This document shows positions 24,142 to 36,952 of a stretch of DNA of 64,000 nucleotides, in pieces. A program made the position numbers and the translations under genes. How positions within the stretch are numbered: the stretch's first letter is position 1; the number at the start of each line of letters is the position of its first letter. The notes below the pieces were generated by a model. That model saw nothing but the letters and a program-made list of their open reading frames with translations. It was not told the DNA's origin and did no database searches. Origin of the DNA: Vitis vinifera (Eukaryota > Streptophyta > Magnoliopsida > Vitales > Vitaceae); the NCBI RefSeq assembly GCF_030704535.1, contig NC_081808.1, positions 22,571,501 to 22,635,500 of the forward strand, given 5' to 3'.

Positions 24142-25114
24142 TTATGTCAAATATCTGGTGATATATCGGTAAAATCGAAGTACCGATATGTCCGTGATTA
24201 TCGATATTTTCATCCTTAATTTCAAGGATGAATGGTTTGTGAAGATTACTCTTGATGTCCGTATAGGATAGTTCTTGACTTTGTCAAGTGTGAATACCAT
24301 TACAAGGAGTTCCATTTCGATGATTGTGTAATTCCTTTGAGCATCATTGAGGGTCTTGTAGGTGTAGTACGCCATATATGGCTTACCATCCTCCATTTGA
24401 CCTAGTACAACTCTCATTGCATAACCATTAGCATCACACATCAAGTTAAATGAAAAAGACCAATTAGGAGGTCGCACGATTGGTGTGGTGGTGAGGAGTG
24501 ACTTCAGCCTCTCGAAGGCCTCCTAACATGCCTTACTCCATACAAATTATGCATCCTTAAGCAATAAAGTTCATAAGGGTCAAGAGATTTTTGAAAAGTC
24601 TTGTATGAACCTCCTATAGAAACCCATTTGCCCCAAAAATTGTGGTAGCTTTGAGATGAGCTCAATTTTTGTTGGATCTACCTTAATGCCCTCTTTGTAA
24701 ATGATATGGTCAAGTACTACCCTTAAGGTTGCCATGAAGTGACACTCCCCCAATTTAGGTCCAAGTCCTTCTCAATCCACCTATTCAAAACTTTCTAAAT
24801 ATTTTGAAGTCACTAATCAAAGGTCTTCCCATAAACAATTAGATCATCCATGAAAACTTCCATGGTCTTTTCTACCATGTCATTGAAGTTGCTAAACATT
24901 AACGCATTGCAAAAACTAAAAGGCATGTACCTATAACATAGGTACCAAAAGAGCAAGTGCCATCCAAGAAGCAATAATAATCTTGTCTAGCTACCCTCTC
25001 CAAAACCTGATCTAAAAAGGGTAGTGGGAAGTGATCTTTCTTGATGGCTGAAAGTGAAATGTTTATCATCCATAAAACAACCTTATTTAAATCATTGAGA
25101 AGTGAAAATAACAA
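24142..25114 (-). pseudogene. Degenerate Ty3/gypsy reverse transcriptase and RNase H remnant
   Basis: On the - strand, 25114-24899 contains an RT block with IKKDHFPLPFLDQVLERVA and YYCFLDG. Around 24650-24560 the connection region reads QFLGQMGFYRRFIQDFSKIS with stops. 24477-24142 holds an RNase H-like block (VVLGQMEDGKPYMAYYTYKT and NYTIIEMELLVMVFTLDK). The frame is broken several times and no LTRs are seen, so it is an old truncated copy. It is a different lineage from the chromovirus at 31062-39411. Confidence 0.85.
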
Positions 25115-25591
25115 ATAAGAATGAGATGAGAAGTATTTAATAAAATTCCAAACTCATGGTGGTTGAATGCATTTAGTTCAAACCTTAGGGAGGTGAGTGA
25201 AATTTACCCTTTAAACTATTAAATGTATTACTATCTTTATAATTTTTGTATATTAGATGATAAATAAATAATAATCACCAATAAGATAAAGAACATGTAT
25301 AAATGGTAGTAGATATATCAACTTTTGTGATGGTATGGAGTAATGAGATTAAAATTGTTGAAAGGTTTCCAAGTCTAGCTTATAAATATGCTCATGTATA
25401 CCATCTAAAGGGGCAACTTCAAATTAAGGCAGTTAAATGTTTAGAGAAATTCTTGGATGGTCCAATATCACAAGTTTCATTCTATCAGTCACCTAAACTA
25501 ATTATGATCACCAAAAGTTGATTCATTTCTTTTACATTTTATTGGAAGTAAGAACAAATTTTACTGATGTTGTTTTACAATTTTCCTCCCC
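25115..25591. other. Intergenic, nothing recognised; 3' flank of the acyl-CoA ligase
   Basis: A 72-codon + strand ORF at 25303-25521 has no family resemblance and is probably chance. The last part should hold the 3' UTR of the - strand gene. Confidence 0.5.
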
Positions 25592-27864
25592 TCAGGAAAG
25601 GCTACCCAAGGCCTTTGCTTTCTCCCTTAGAATAAACTTTTGAATCTTTCCGGTGGAGGTTCTTGGAAGATCCTCAAAAATAACTGTCTTGGGTGCCATG
25701 TAATGTGGCAAATGATCCCGGCAGAACTTGAGTATTTCTTGAGCATCAACATCAAATCCCTCCTTCAACTTCACAAAAGCACAGGGTGTTTGGCCCCAAT
25801 GATTATCTGGCCGTGCAACAACTGCAGCCTCAAGAATTGCTGGATGATTATACAACACTGTTTCAACCTCAACAGTGCTTATATTCTCCCCTCCAGAAAT
25901 AATGATATCCTTCAAGCGATCTTTCATTTCTATGTACCCATCTGGATGTTTTACAGCAAGATCCCCACTTCGAAACCATCCACCCCTGAAAGCTTCTTCT
26001 GTTGCTTTCTCATCTTTAAGATATCCACTCATTACTGTGTTACCTCGGAACATCACCTCGCCCATGGTTTTACCATCAGCAGCTACACTCTTCATGGTCA
26101 CAGGATCTTTTATGTCAACCTCCTCCAACCCAAGATGTTGAACTCCTTGTCTAGCTTTGAGTTTGTATCTTTCATCAGGAGGCAGAGAATCCCACTCGGG
26201 TTTCCATGTGCAAATTGTTCCCGGACCATAAGTTTCTGTAAGGCCATATAAGTGTGATACACCGAAGCCCAGCTCCTCCATCTTGCGAAGTATGGGCGGA
26301 GGTGGTGGCGAACCACCTGTCATTACTTCCACCTTGGAAGGAAGAGGCCTCCGGTCACTGACTGGTGAATTCACAATCATGTTCAACACAGTTGGTGCCC
26401 CGCCCATGTGGGTGACTTTGTGGAGAGCGATGCTGTCAAATATGTCCTTTGGGATGACACGCCTAAGGCATACGTTGGTGCCACCTTGAGCTGCCACTCC
26501 CCAAGGCAGGCACCATCCGTTACAGTGGAACATAGGCACCGTCCAGAGGTAGACAGGCATTGAGCCCATTCCATGGAGAACAAAGGTTGCAAGGGAATTG
26601 AGATAGGCACCTCTGTGATTGTAAACGACTCCTTTGGGACTGGATGTTGTGCCAGAAGTATAATTAACACTGATTGGATCCCACTCATCTATGGGCCGCC
26701 TGATCTCAAATTCAGATTGTCCAGTTGCAAGGAGACTCTCATATTCATAGCCGTCAGAAGTACTGAAGTTGGTGGGGGGTGAGCCATCAGATTCTACAAT
26801 TAAGACCAAGATGGGTGGTTTTGTTTCTGTCTTCTTTAGAAGATCAAGTGCTACATGAGCAATTTCAAGTAATTGGTAGTCTACAAATATGATCTTGGCT
26901 TCCGAATGACGAAGCAGGGTTGACACCATGGCTGAATTGTGCCGTGTATTAAGTGTACAAAGAACAGCTCCAGCCATTGGGACCCCGAAATGAAGCTCAT
27001 ACATTGCTGGAACGTTGGGGGCCAATACTGCAACCTGATCAACTAATTTAGAATTCCGAACATGAAGAAATAAGGTAAATTTACACAAATCATTCCTAGG
27101 TTGTTGATCATGTCCATGGTAGTTTCTGGGGTCTAAAAATCCATAAGGAAAAATCAAATGCCAAGAAATTAGCCATAGCCACTTCATCAGATTCCTCTGC
27201 CATTCCCTATTTTAACAATTCGTAAATTTGAGAGATGCCAGTACCAAAAGATTAACAAGAAAAATCACAAGCAAAGCCAATCACGCAACTCATAAGGGGA
27301 AAAAAAAACCAAAAGCACAAAATTTGCTTAATTTTCAAATAACAAAAAAAAAACTAAAGATAAAAACCAAACTGGATAGAAAAAAAACAGAGATCAAAAT
27401 GAATAAATCAAAGAAAGGAAATCAAAACAAAAATTGAACAACCACCCAGAGAGGAACTCTGCAATTTCATTCAACAACAGCATCAAAGTACACCAACAAC
27501 AATCAGAAAATAAAGTTAAACTACAGCAACTTACAACGTCGCCTCGCGAAATCCCCAACTGGGTGAGAGCAGAGGCCAATTTGAGACACCGTTCATGAGT
27601 CTCGCTCCAAGTATACTTCACAGATCCATACACAACTGAGGTTCTGTCTCTGTAAGCCGTTGCTGACCGCTCCAAGAAGGTTATAGGAGACAGGGGCACG
27701 TCATTCACCGGGCATCGAACCAGACCCTCCGTTGATTTCCATGACCCAGGTCCGATATCCCCAGAAAAGTGACAGAATCGTCGAGAATCGTGACTGAGAT
27801 TTGGATGAAGCCGGTTCAGACTAAAAATGCATCGAATCAGTGAATTCTTGAAAAACGGGTTCAT
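25592..27864 (-). CDS. Acyl-activating enzyme (AAE1/AAE11-like acyl-CoA ligase), 2 exons, 590 aa
   Basis: Exon 1 is 27864-27535 and exon 2 is 27034-25592. The GT-AG intron (27534-27035) joins GISRGDV to [11 protein letters not shown] in phase 0. This is an adenylate-forming ligase: ATP plus a carboxylic acid give an acyl-AMP, then an acyl-CoA. Motifs are P-loop [11 protein letters not shown] (about residues 235-245), the adenylation block [35 protein letters not shown], and the catalytic Lys region TGKIQK near the end. ATG 27864 gives an N-terminal extension of about 45 residues before the usual start of peroxisomal relatives; it is rich in R, S, F and H and poor in acid, so it resembles a mitochondrial or plastid presequence. 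The C-terminus is GSLS, not a canonical peroxisomal PTS1. Short- or medium-chain or aromatic acids are plausible substrates; the true one cannot be read from sequence. Confidence 0.92.
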
Positions 27865-28759
27865 GGCTGCCAAGTAATTGAGATGATGACTTGGCGCGTA
27901 GAAGATCGGATGAAAAGATAATCGAAATAACACGATGAGGGAAGAAGCTGCAACGGCAGGTTGAAGAATTTAAATATGTTGCAGAGTGCTATAGGATAAG
28001 CATGAGTAGCCCTGTTGTCATTCCCATCATGATGAGCACTTTACTTTATTTTTTATATTTTAGGTTCGTTAAAACTTCAATTTTTCTCAAAATTGGATAA
28101 GAAACGTATGTTTTCCGGTGAACATGAAAGCTTCAAAAGCTATCATCTTTTAGCTTGACTTGTGATGGTTTCCAAACATAGAGGACTGGATCAAATCAAT
28201 AACACAGGTAAAAGTGAGATTTATGAAAATATATGAAAAAAAAAACAAAACTCATAAATTTTAAATTAGTATTATATTTATTTATTTAAAAATAATTTAA
28301 AATATATGTCTTTTTTTTAATTAATAAGTCATTCAATTATTCCTCAAAATACTTTTTATTTGTCATGTACTTCGAATCAATTAACAATTAGACTTTCTAT
28401 GGATGTTTCTCATCTTTTTAGATATTTTATTATTATTATCATCATTTTATTATTTTATTTTTAAAGATTTTTTTCTCTTTAGAAACAAACACCTCATAGG
28501 ATTCTTATTTTAACTTCTTAAAAGTATAGGAAATATTATGCAAAAAAATCTTATTTAAATGTGATTAATATTTTTTTTTCTTAGAATTTTAAGAGGAAAT
28601 ATTATCAAACAAATCCTATTTAATCATAATTACCAATTCAAAAAGTAATAAGATTATTTATTAAATAATAAATAATAAATAATAAATTTAGTAATATATA
28701 ATTATTTTAATTATGATTAATTTATTTAATATAAAATAATATTTTATTTTTATACTATA
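27865..28759. other. Acyl-CoA ligase 5' flank and AT-rich intergenic DNA
   Basis: 27865-28060 is the likely 5' UTR and promoter side of the - strand ligase. From about 28240 the sequence becomes very AT-rich with no gene. The boundary with copy B of the long repeat at 28760 is only the point matching window position 1; copy B may begin earlier. Confidence 0.55.
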
Positions 28760-31024
28760 TATCAAAGTACAACCATATTGTAAAACATTTTATGTCTGAA
28801 AAACTCTTATAAAAAATTTTATTCACTATTATGTTAAACAATTATTAATATTATATAATAAATACAAATTTATTATTGGTTTATTTATTATCAAGAATAT
28901 TAATTTATTTTTAACTTATTAATACTAGAATAACTCTTCTTATTATTTTTTTTTTTCAAATTCTTACTTTATAATATTTCTAGAGAAAAAAAAATCCTAG
29001 ATAAAATAATAATAATAATAAAATGTCTTAAAGAAAATAAATATTTGCCGTGAATAAGTCTAATTGTCAATTGATTTGGATGGCATGACAAGTAATTGAC
29101 TATTTTTAGGAATAATTGGATGATTAATTAAAAAGTGCATGTATTTCAAATTATTTTTAAATAAACTAATATAATACTAATTTAAAATATTTGAGATTTT
29201 TTTTTCTAGATATTTCCATATTAGTGAATCAAATCCGACTTTTCCCAATAACATGGAGTTGAATGACAAATCAAGAACTTACTCCAAGTTAGGGATTCAA
29301 ATTCAAAGGAACAAGGATGATTTGAATTCTTTAGATAAATCTTTTATTTTTTACTTTTTATTTTTTCATTTTTAAAATTAAAAATTTTATAAAAGAATAT
29401 AAAAAAATTTATAAGAAAAAAATTACTTTATACTCCTTAAAACTCTTCAAAATTTTTAACTTGGGAAAAATTGAAAAATTTTTAGCTCCTTCAATTTAAG
29501 ATTTTAAAAAGAGTTTTTGGCATTTCCTATTTTTCATTTGAAAATAAAATTTTTTATACAAAATGTAAAAATTAGTATTTTGAAAAACAAAATTTATCTT
29601 GATTTTTTAAAACTTATTTTTGATTTAAAAAGCTTGAGGAAAATAAAAATATTCGCTTCATATTTTTCACTCTTCTAAATTTTAAAACTTATAAGATTAT
29701 GTTTGAATTCTGAAAATGGAAGGAAAAAAAAATAAAGAAAAAAAAATTAAAGCCAATAAATTATTTTTATATATTATTTCAAACTTTTTTCACTTATTTA
29801 ACTCTTATATATAAATATTAAATATTTTAAAAATATATAAATTTCTTAATAATTTTAATTATATTAGTAAATGTTCATGTGCGTAGTTGAGTACAATAAA
29901 CAAACAAATAAATAATAAATTGAAAAAAAAAATAGATTTTCAAAGCATTGCAAACTTTTCTAGTTTAAAGCCCCAAACATCTTGTGAATAACAACAATAA
30001 TTATCACAAGGAAAAGAATATATAAATATTACCTTTCTTTTTTGTCCTAAGCAATGAATTTCTCATTTTATAAAAATGAAAAAAAAATTATATATTGTTA
30101 ATACTTGTAACTTAAAATTAATATGTTTATAATTTATAAGATGACATATTAATATTCTTATAAATCAAAAATATGTTAAACCTCATATTCTTGGGTAAGT
30201 GTGAAATGAGACCATTTAATTTATTATAATATGAAGCTTTTATTAAGTTTAATAGAAATGTTTTCACAAAATCTTGATTTGGATTTTAAATTGAAATTTA
30301 CTCAACACAACTTTAGTTTAATTTGAAATGTTTTGGACTAAGTATACATTTATTTAATTTAAATTATAGGGAAAAAGATTTCAAACCTTCAAGCCAAGTA
30401 ATTAAATTTTTCTCCAGCTTCATAGTACTGGATGAAGGTTCAAACCTAAAACACTGTAATGATTAAACCTCTCACTCAAATCAGGTATATAAAAAAAACT
30501 TCAAAACATTGATAAATCATTGTGAGAAAATACAACAATAATAAATTAGCGTAAGGTTGTATGGTATAATATTAAAAAAACAACATCTCCAATAAAGTGA
30601 GTCATCTCCAAACTTGAAGATGGTTAAGATAAACGGTTTCATGCACATTTCTATTTTGCTGAAACTTGAATAAGAAGAACACAACAATATTGTTCTATTC
30701 TATGAATGATAACTTCATTTAACATGTTTGTATTCGTACTCTTCTTTCTTACCGTTCATTTCTAAAGACTTTGAATGCTTTATTTAGATACCCATATTTC
30801 AATTTTAATGAATAAATTAGGTGTTGGAGCTTTGAAAACTTCATTCAAGAGCTTTTGTTTAAGATTTAAAACCCTCTAACTCTCATTTGAGACTCATAAT
30901 CTCAAAATTGAGAACAAAATCCTCTCCTTTTGTCTTTCATTCAATTTTCTCATAAAATTACTAAAACCAAACAAAAAATCAATTCTTATATATACAGGAA
31001 AAGTGGTTCTGATTCATTAATTTG

Positions 31025-31061
<37 letters not shown>
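28760..31061. repeat. Long AT-rich repeat, copy B, left part
   Basis: Collinear with copy A (1-1336 and 4684-5630), with the solo LTR absent and a local deletion at about 30097, where copy A has 1337-1450. Ends in the (AT)n tract 31027-31061 that hosts the gypsy insertion. Confidence 0.85.
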
Positions 31062-31064
<3 letters not shown>

Positions 31065-32274
31065 CACGCCCCATGACCCACTCCAAGGGCGTGACGATCA
31101 ATTCACACTTTAAACGCGAAGGCTTACAGTGTAACCTGACCCAAACAATTATCTTGTAATTGGAAGTTACCAATTACCAAATACCTGTTCAAAGTAGCGG
31201 AACAAAATCTAAAATCCTCAAAATTCAATTTCAAAACTAAAACATCCACTATCCAAAATCCATTATCCAAATATTTGCAAACTTAAACAATTCAAGTACT
31301 AGAACAAATTTCAAAATCTCCAAAACTCAACTTTGATCTAACATAAAATTTGAAGGATCAATATCCAAATAACTTCCAAATACTAAAGAATCCAAATGAA
31401 CATAACTAACAGTTAAACAAAATCCAACATAAAATCCTAAGTCAAATCCTAATGATGACCATTCCTCAGCTTAGTCATCACTCCTTACCCGAACTAAGAG
31501 TACCTGAAAAATTTTCAACAATTGGAAATGAGCTCACAGCCCAATAAGGAATATTAATGCAGTTCATGGATCAAATATTTCCATTTCAAATAGGAGATAT
31601 CGTTTTTTTTTTCTCATCAAATATCAGAGTTTCAAAAATACCAATATATTTAAATTTCAACCAACCATTTTCATGTCAAATTCAAACAATAATCTGCCGC
31701 CACAACACACCCAGAAATTTCCTTCAATTTTTTTTTTTACTCAGATTTATTCTTCTAAATTTCAAAGTTTCTCAATTTCCAACAATAAACTGCCCCATGT
31801 TCATAATTTAATTATTTTGTTCTAAACATTTAGGAAATTCCTAATTTCTAAAATTTCCAATTTTTTTTTTTTTTTTACCAATGAAATAATTCATGTTCAT
31901 GAATTTTCAATGTTTTGATTTAAAAACTAAATAGACAAACCCTAATCTAGATTTGGGTTTTCCAAAAGATATCTAATGTGTTTGAAATTAATCAATGAAT
32001 CTAAAATATTAAACTAGGGGTTAGAATCTTACCTATAGAGATTTGTTCTTCAATCCTGAAATCTGACTCCAACCTACGTTCTCTGAAATTCTGCGAACAG
32101 GAACTCTATTTAGAAAAAAACAGGAAGAAATAGAATTTCTAATTTATACCTAGGGTATTTATTCGTAAAATTACACTTTTACCCCTCTTCCACTTTATTA
32201 AATTAATTAATTAACTAATTTAATTATTATTAGTAATTTCCTAAATTACCCTTAAAAAATACTTGGACGTTACA
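31062..32274 (-). repeat. 3' LTR of the gypsy element, internally deleted
   Basis: Bounded by TGTCACGCCC and GGACGTTACA on the + strand. It matches the other LTR at both ends but lacks about 1.25 kb between CAAATTCAAACA and CCGCCACAACAC; a short filler (about ATAATCTG) sits at the join near 31693. Confidence 0.93.
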
Positions 32275-32287
32275 TCCTCCCCTCCTT
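32275..32287 (-). other. Polypurine tract
   Basis: Read on the - strand it is AAGGAGGGGAGGA directly before the 3' LTR. It primes plus-strand DNA synthesis in LTR retrotransposons. Confidence 0.85.
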
Positions 32288-32296
32288 AACAAAAGT

Positions 32297-35200
32297 TTAG
32301 TCTTTTAAACTTGACATACCTGAGTCTTGAAATAATTGAGGATGTTTTTCTCTCATCTCTTCTTCTAACTCTCAAGTGGCCTCTCGGATACTATGATTGC
32401 TCCACTAGACCTTTACCAACTTGACAACAGCATGTCGCAGTACCTTATCCATCACATCCACAATTTGAACGGGTACCTCTTCATAGGTCAAGTCCTTAGA
32501 AATTTGAATAGGCTCCAACTCCACAACATGAGAGGGATCATAAATATACTTCCTCAAGGTTGAAACATGGAAAACATTATGAATCTTAGATAGACTTGGG
32601 GGCAAGGCTACTTTATATGCCAAAGTGCCTACTCTTTCTAATATTTCAAACGAACCCACAAAACGAGGACTAAGTTTTCCTTTTCTCCCAAATCTCATCA
32701 CAGACTTCATAGGTGAAACTTTCAAGAACACATGATCACCCACCTCAAACTCCAAATCTTGCCTACGATTATCAGCATAACTCTTATGTCTACTTTGAGC
32801 TGCTTTTAATCTTTCTTTAATCAAAGCAACTTTTTCAACAGTCAACTGCACAAGTTCAGGCCCCAAAAGTTTCCTTTCTCCAACATCATTCCAACAGATA
32901 GGAGATCGACATTTTCTATCATACAATGCCTCAAAAGGTGCCATCCCTATGCTAGCTTGAAAACTATTGTTATAGGCAAACTCTACTAAAGGTAAATGAT
33001 TATCCCAATTACCTTGCAAGTCCAAAATACAAGCTCTCAACAAGTCTTCCAAAACCTGAATTACCCTTTCTGATTGGCCATCAGTTTGAGGATGGAAAGC
33101 AGTACTAAAACTCAACTTAGTGCCCAAAGCTTTTTGTAGACTATGCCAGAATCTAGAAGTGAAACGAGGATCTCTGTTAGACACTATAGAAACTGGTACT
33201 CCATGCATTCTCACAATCTCCTTCACATAAAGAGAAGTTAAACGATCTAAAGAAAAGTTGACTTTCATAGGCAAAAAGTGAGCAGACTTTGTCAACCGAT
33301 CAACAATCACCCAAATAGCATTATTACCCCCTAAGGTTCTTGGCAATCCTATCACAAAATCCATGGTAATATGCTCCCACTTCCACTCAGGAATAGCAAG
33401 TGGCTGCAAAGACCCTGCTGGTCGCTTATGCTCAACCTTCACCTGTTGACACACTAAACACTAAGCCACAAATTGTGCAATATCACACTTCATACCTGAC
33501 CACCAATAGTTTTGCCTCAAATCCTTGTACATCTTTGTCCCTCCTGGGTGGATTGCAAACTTGGAACAATGAGCTTCCTCTAAAAGCTCCCTCCTTAAGT
33601 CTTCATCATTTGGGACACAAAGTCTAGTCCCAAATCTCAAGATCTCATCATCTGACAAAAAAAAATCAGGCTTACTGCCCCTCTTAACTTCCTCCATAAC
33701 TTGCACTAATTGGGAATCATTCTTTTGTAGGGTCTTAATTCTCCCAACTAAGTCTGGTTGTACTCTGAAATTTGCTACAAGTGCTCCTAAGCCCATAACT
33801 CGAAAGTGGACTTGTAAACTCCTCAACTCTTCAAGTAACTGCCTTTGACAGCCTCTAATAGCTGCTAGAGAACCAACTGACTTCCTACTCAAGGCATCAG
33901 CTACAACATTCGTTTTCCCAAGATGATACTGAATAATACAATCATAGTCTTTAAGTAGTTCTATCCATCTTCTCTGTCTCATGTTCAACTCCTTTTGGGA
34001 AAATAGATACTTCAAACTCTTATGATCTGTGAATATCTCACAAGTTTCACCAAAAAGAAAATGTCTCCAAATCTTAAGTGCAAAAACCACAGCAGCTAAC
34101 TCCAAATCATGAGTAGGGTAGTTCCTTTCATAAGGCTTCAACTGTCTAGAAGCATAAGCTACAACTCTCCCATGCTACATAAGAACACAACCCAAACCCT
34201 GATGAGAGGCATCAGTATACACCATAAATCATCCTGAACCTGAAGGGATAGTCAAAATAGGAGCTGACACTAATCTATTCTTCAACTCTTGGAAGCTACA
34301 TTCACAATCATCAGACCACTCAAACTTAACTCCCTTCTGTGTCAACTTAGTTAAAGGTAGGGCAATCTTAGAGAACCCTTCTACAAACCGCCTATAGTAA
34401 CTAGCAAGTCCCAAGAAACTTCGAATCTCAGTCACAGTACTAAGTCTTCTCCAATTAGCTACAACATCTACCTTTCCAGGGTCAACTGAGATGTCATCAT
34501 TGCTTACCACATGCCCAAAGAAAGAAATTCGGTCTAACCAAAACTCACACTTCTTCAGTTTAGCATACAACTACTTATCTTTGAGGGTATGTAATACAAT
34601 ACTCAAATGGTCCTCATGCTCCTCTCTACATCTTGAGTATACCAAGATGTCATCTATAAAAACCACCACAAACTGATCTAGATAGGGCTTGAATACCCTA
34701 TTCATTAAGTCCATAAAAGCAGCAGGTGCATTAGTCAAACCAAAAGGCATAACCAAAAACTCATAATGCCCGTATCTAGTTCGAAAAGCAGTCTTGGGTA
34801 CATCTTCACTTCTAACCCTTAACTGATGATAACCAGACGGAAAATCAATCTTAGAAAACACACAAGCACCTTGTAGCTGATCAAACAAATCATCAATCCG
34901 AGTAAGGGGATATTTGTTCCTCACTGTCACCTTATTCAACTCCCTATAGTCAATGCAAAGTCTCATTGAGCCATCCTTCTTTTTCACAAATAAAACAGGA
35001 GCTCCCCAAGGTGAAACACTGGGCTTGATAAAACCTTTGTCTAATAACTCCTGAAGCTGAACTTTCAACTCCTTAAGCTCCACAGGTACCATCCTGTATG
35101 GGGCCTTAGACATAGGACCTGTTCCTAGTACCAGATCGATGGTGAACTCCACCTCTCTCTCTGGTGGTAAGCCAAGCAAATCCTCTAGAAAGACATCTTA

Positions 35201-36761
35201 CTATGGGTATGTCTTCCAACTTCAAATCACTTTCATTACTCATCACACTAGCCAAAAATCCTTGGCAACCCTTCTTGAGCAAGCTACTAGCTCGCAAGGC
35301 TGAGATCATACGCAGTGGTCTGTCCACATGCTTCCCTTCAAAGCTAAACTTAGGCTGACCAGAAATACTAAACATCACCCTTTTCTCAAAACAGTCAATA
35401 GAGGCATGGTAGGAAGCTAACCAATCCATCCTCAAAATCACATCAAAATCCTGAAAGTCAAGGAGTACTAAGTCAACTGGCATTTCCCTATAACCAATCA
35501 TCACAATACAATTTCTAAGCATTCTACTGGCCACAACAGAATCTCCCACAAGAGTAGCAACAATCAAATCAAAGTCCATGCTAGCAACAGGCAAACCCAA
35601 CAAACCAGCAAAAGATACTAAAACAAAAGAGTGTGTTGATCCAGGATCAATCAAGACTCTAGCAAATAAGGTGTGGATTCGGAGAGTACCTGTCACCACA
35701 TCAGAAGTGACCTGAGCATCTCGATGAGTCATAGCAAACATCTGTCCTTGGGCTTTGGGTTTCTGTTTATCCTCCTTATTTTCCTCTTTAGGCTTCTCAG
35801 TGATGAACTTCCTATTCTCTGGACAATCTCTGATCAAATGTCCTTGCTTCCCACAACCAAAGCAAGCTCCAATCTCTCTATAGCATGGCCTACCCCCATG
35901 CTTCTTACCACAAGTAGGACAAGCCCCATCTAAATTCTGCGCTGCCTTCCCTTTATTCTGATTTCTTCCTGATGTAGACCTTCACTGTGCTTCATTACCA
36001 TGAGCACTATCACTCCTATTTCTCTTCCTTTGCTGTTCCTTATACTGATGAAGCTCCTCATTATCTTTCTCTGCTATAAGGGCTCTATCAACAACCTCTG
36101 AATAGACACCAAGCTTCAGAATAGATATCTTGTTCTTCAAATAAGGCTTCAATCCATCCTGAAACTTTAATGCCTTTTCCTCCTCTGTAGCAATCAACTG
36201 TGGGGAAAAACGTGATAACTCTGTAAATTTGGCCTCATACTGAGCCACAGTCATATCCCCCTGTTCCAAACGAATAAACTCTCCCACCTTCTGCCGCCTA
36301 ACACTGTCAAGGAAATACTTCTTGTAGAAAGCCCCCTTAAATTGTCTCCATGTTATGGGTCCCTGATCCTCCAAAAGTCTCCTAGTCATACGCCACCAAT
36401 GATCTGCCTCTTTATCTAACATAAAAGCTGCATAAGAGGCTTTTTGCTCCTCAGAGCAATCTATTACACCAAAGAATTTCTCCATCTTAAGGATCCAAGC
36501 CTCTGCCTCTGTGGGATCTGTAGCACCAGAAAAGTAAGTAGGACCCAATTTCTTGAAGTCATCAAAAGAGCTACCCCTAGAAGATGAAGACTATCCCTAA
36601 ACATTAGTCCCAGCAGCTCGAGCTTGGCGTTCAACTAAACCAGCTAGTGTCCCAAGATACCTATAGATCCCTTCTGCACTCACAGGAGGCAAACCCTCAA
36701 CTGGAGGTACATCATTATTAGCCTGACTGTTTTGTGAAGAAGTTGCTCTTCTTGGTGGCAT
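32297..36761 (-). pseudogene. Gypsy gag-pol polyprotein, broken
   Basis: The probable start is ATG 36761 (MPPRRATSSQ). Two stops follow near 36600; gag continues to TGA 35982-35984, then a CCHC knuckle (CFGCGKQGHLIRDC). Protease has LIDPGSTHSFV (DPG in place of the usual DTG or DSG). A frameshift near 35180 precedes RT ([22 protein letters not shown]). TAG 34571-34573 and TGA near 34229 interrupt RT/RNase H (YTDASHQGLGCVLM). A TAG near 34175 and one near 33459 follow. Integrase shows the zinc-binding H..H..C..C block around [13 protein letters not shown] and the core [11 protein letters not shown] and [15 protein letters not shown]. The chromodomain remnant (SNHSIREAT, then ELEEEMREKHPQLF) has two stops. 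Confidence 0.93.
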
Positions 36762-36931
36762 GATGTCCTAAAATAATAAGGCATAACTAAATTAGTCACT
36801 AAAGAACCAATTAGAAAATTTCCAAATAAAGAAATAATTGGAATTTATACTAAATGAAACTAAAACTTAAACAAATGTGTCACTCATCTATCCCCAATCT
36901 AAACCAATTCAAATTCCCATCAAGATCAAAA

Positions 36932-36949
36932 CCTAGTGCTTTGATACCA
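36932..36949 (-). other. Primer-binding site (initiator Met tRNA)
   Basis: Read on the - strand it is TGGTATCAAAGCACTAGG, three bases inside the 5' LTR. It matches the plant tRNA-iMet complement except for one base in the first twelve. Confidence 0.9.
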
Positions 36950-36952
36950 CTC

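Noticed and set aside
25303-25521. 72-codon + strand ORF between the gypsy relic and the acyl-CoA ligase
   Set aside because: No family resemblance and no splice or regulatory context.
27035-27187. 51-codon upstream extension of acyl-CoA ligase exon 2 (frame open from 27187)
   Set aside because: It is intron sequence: a CAG acceptor at 27035-27037 joins exon 1 in phase and gives the family-typical GDV-VAVLAPN order.
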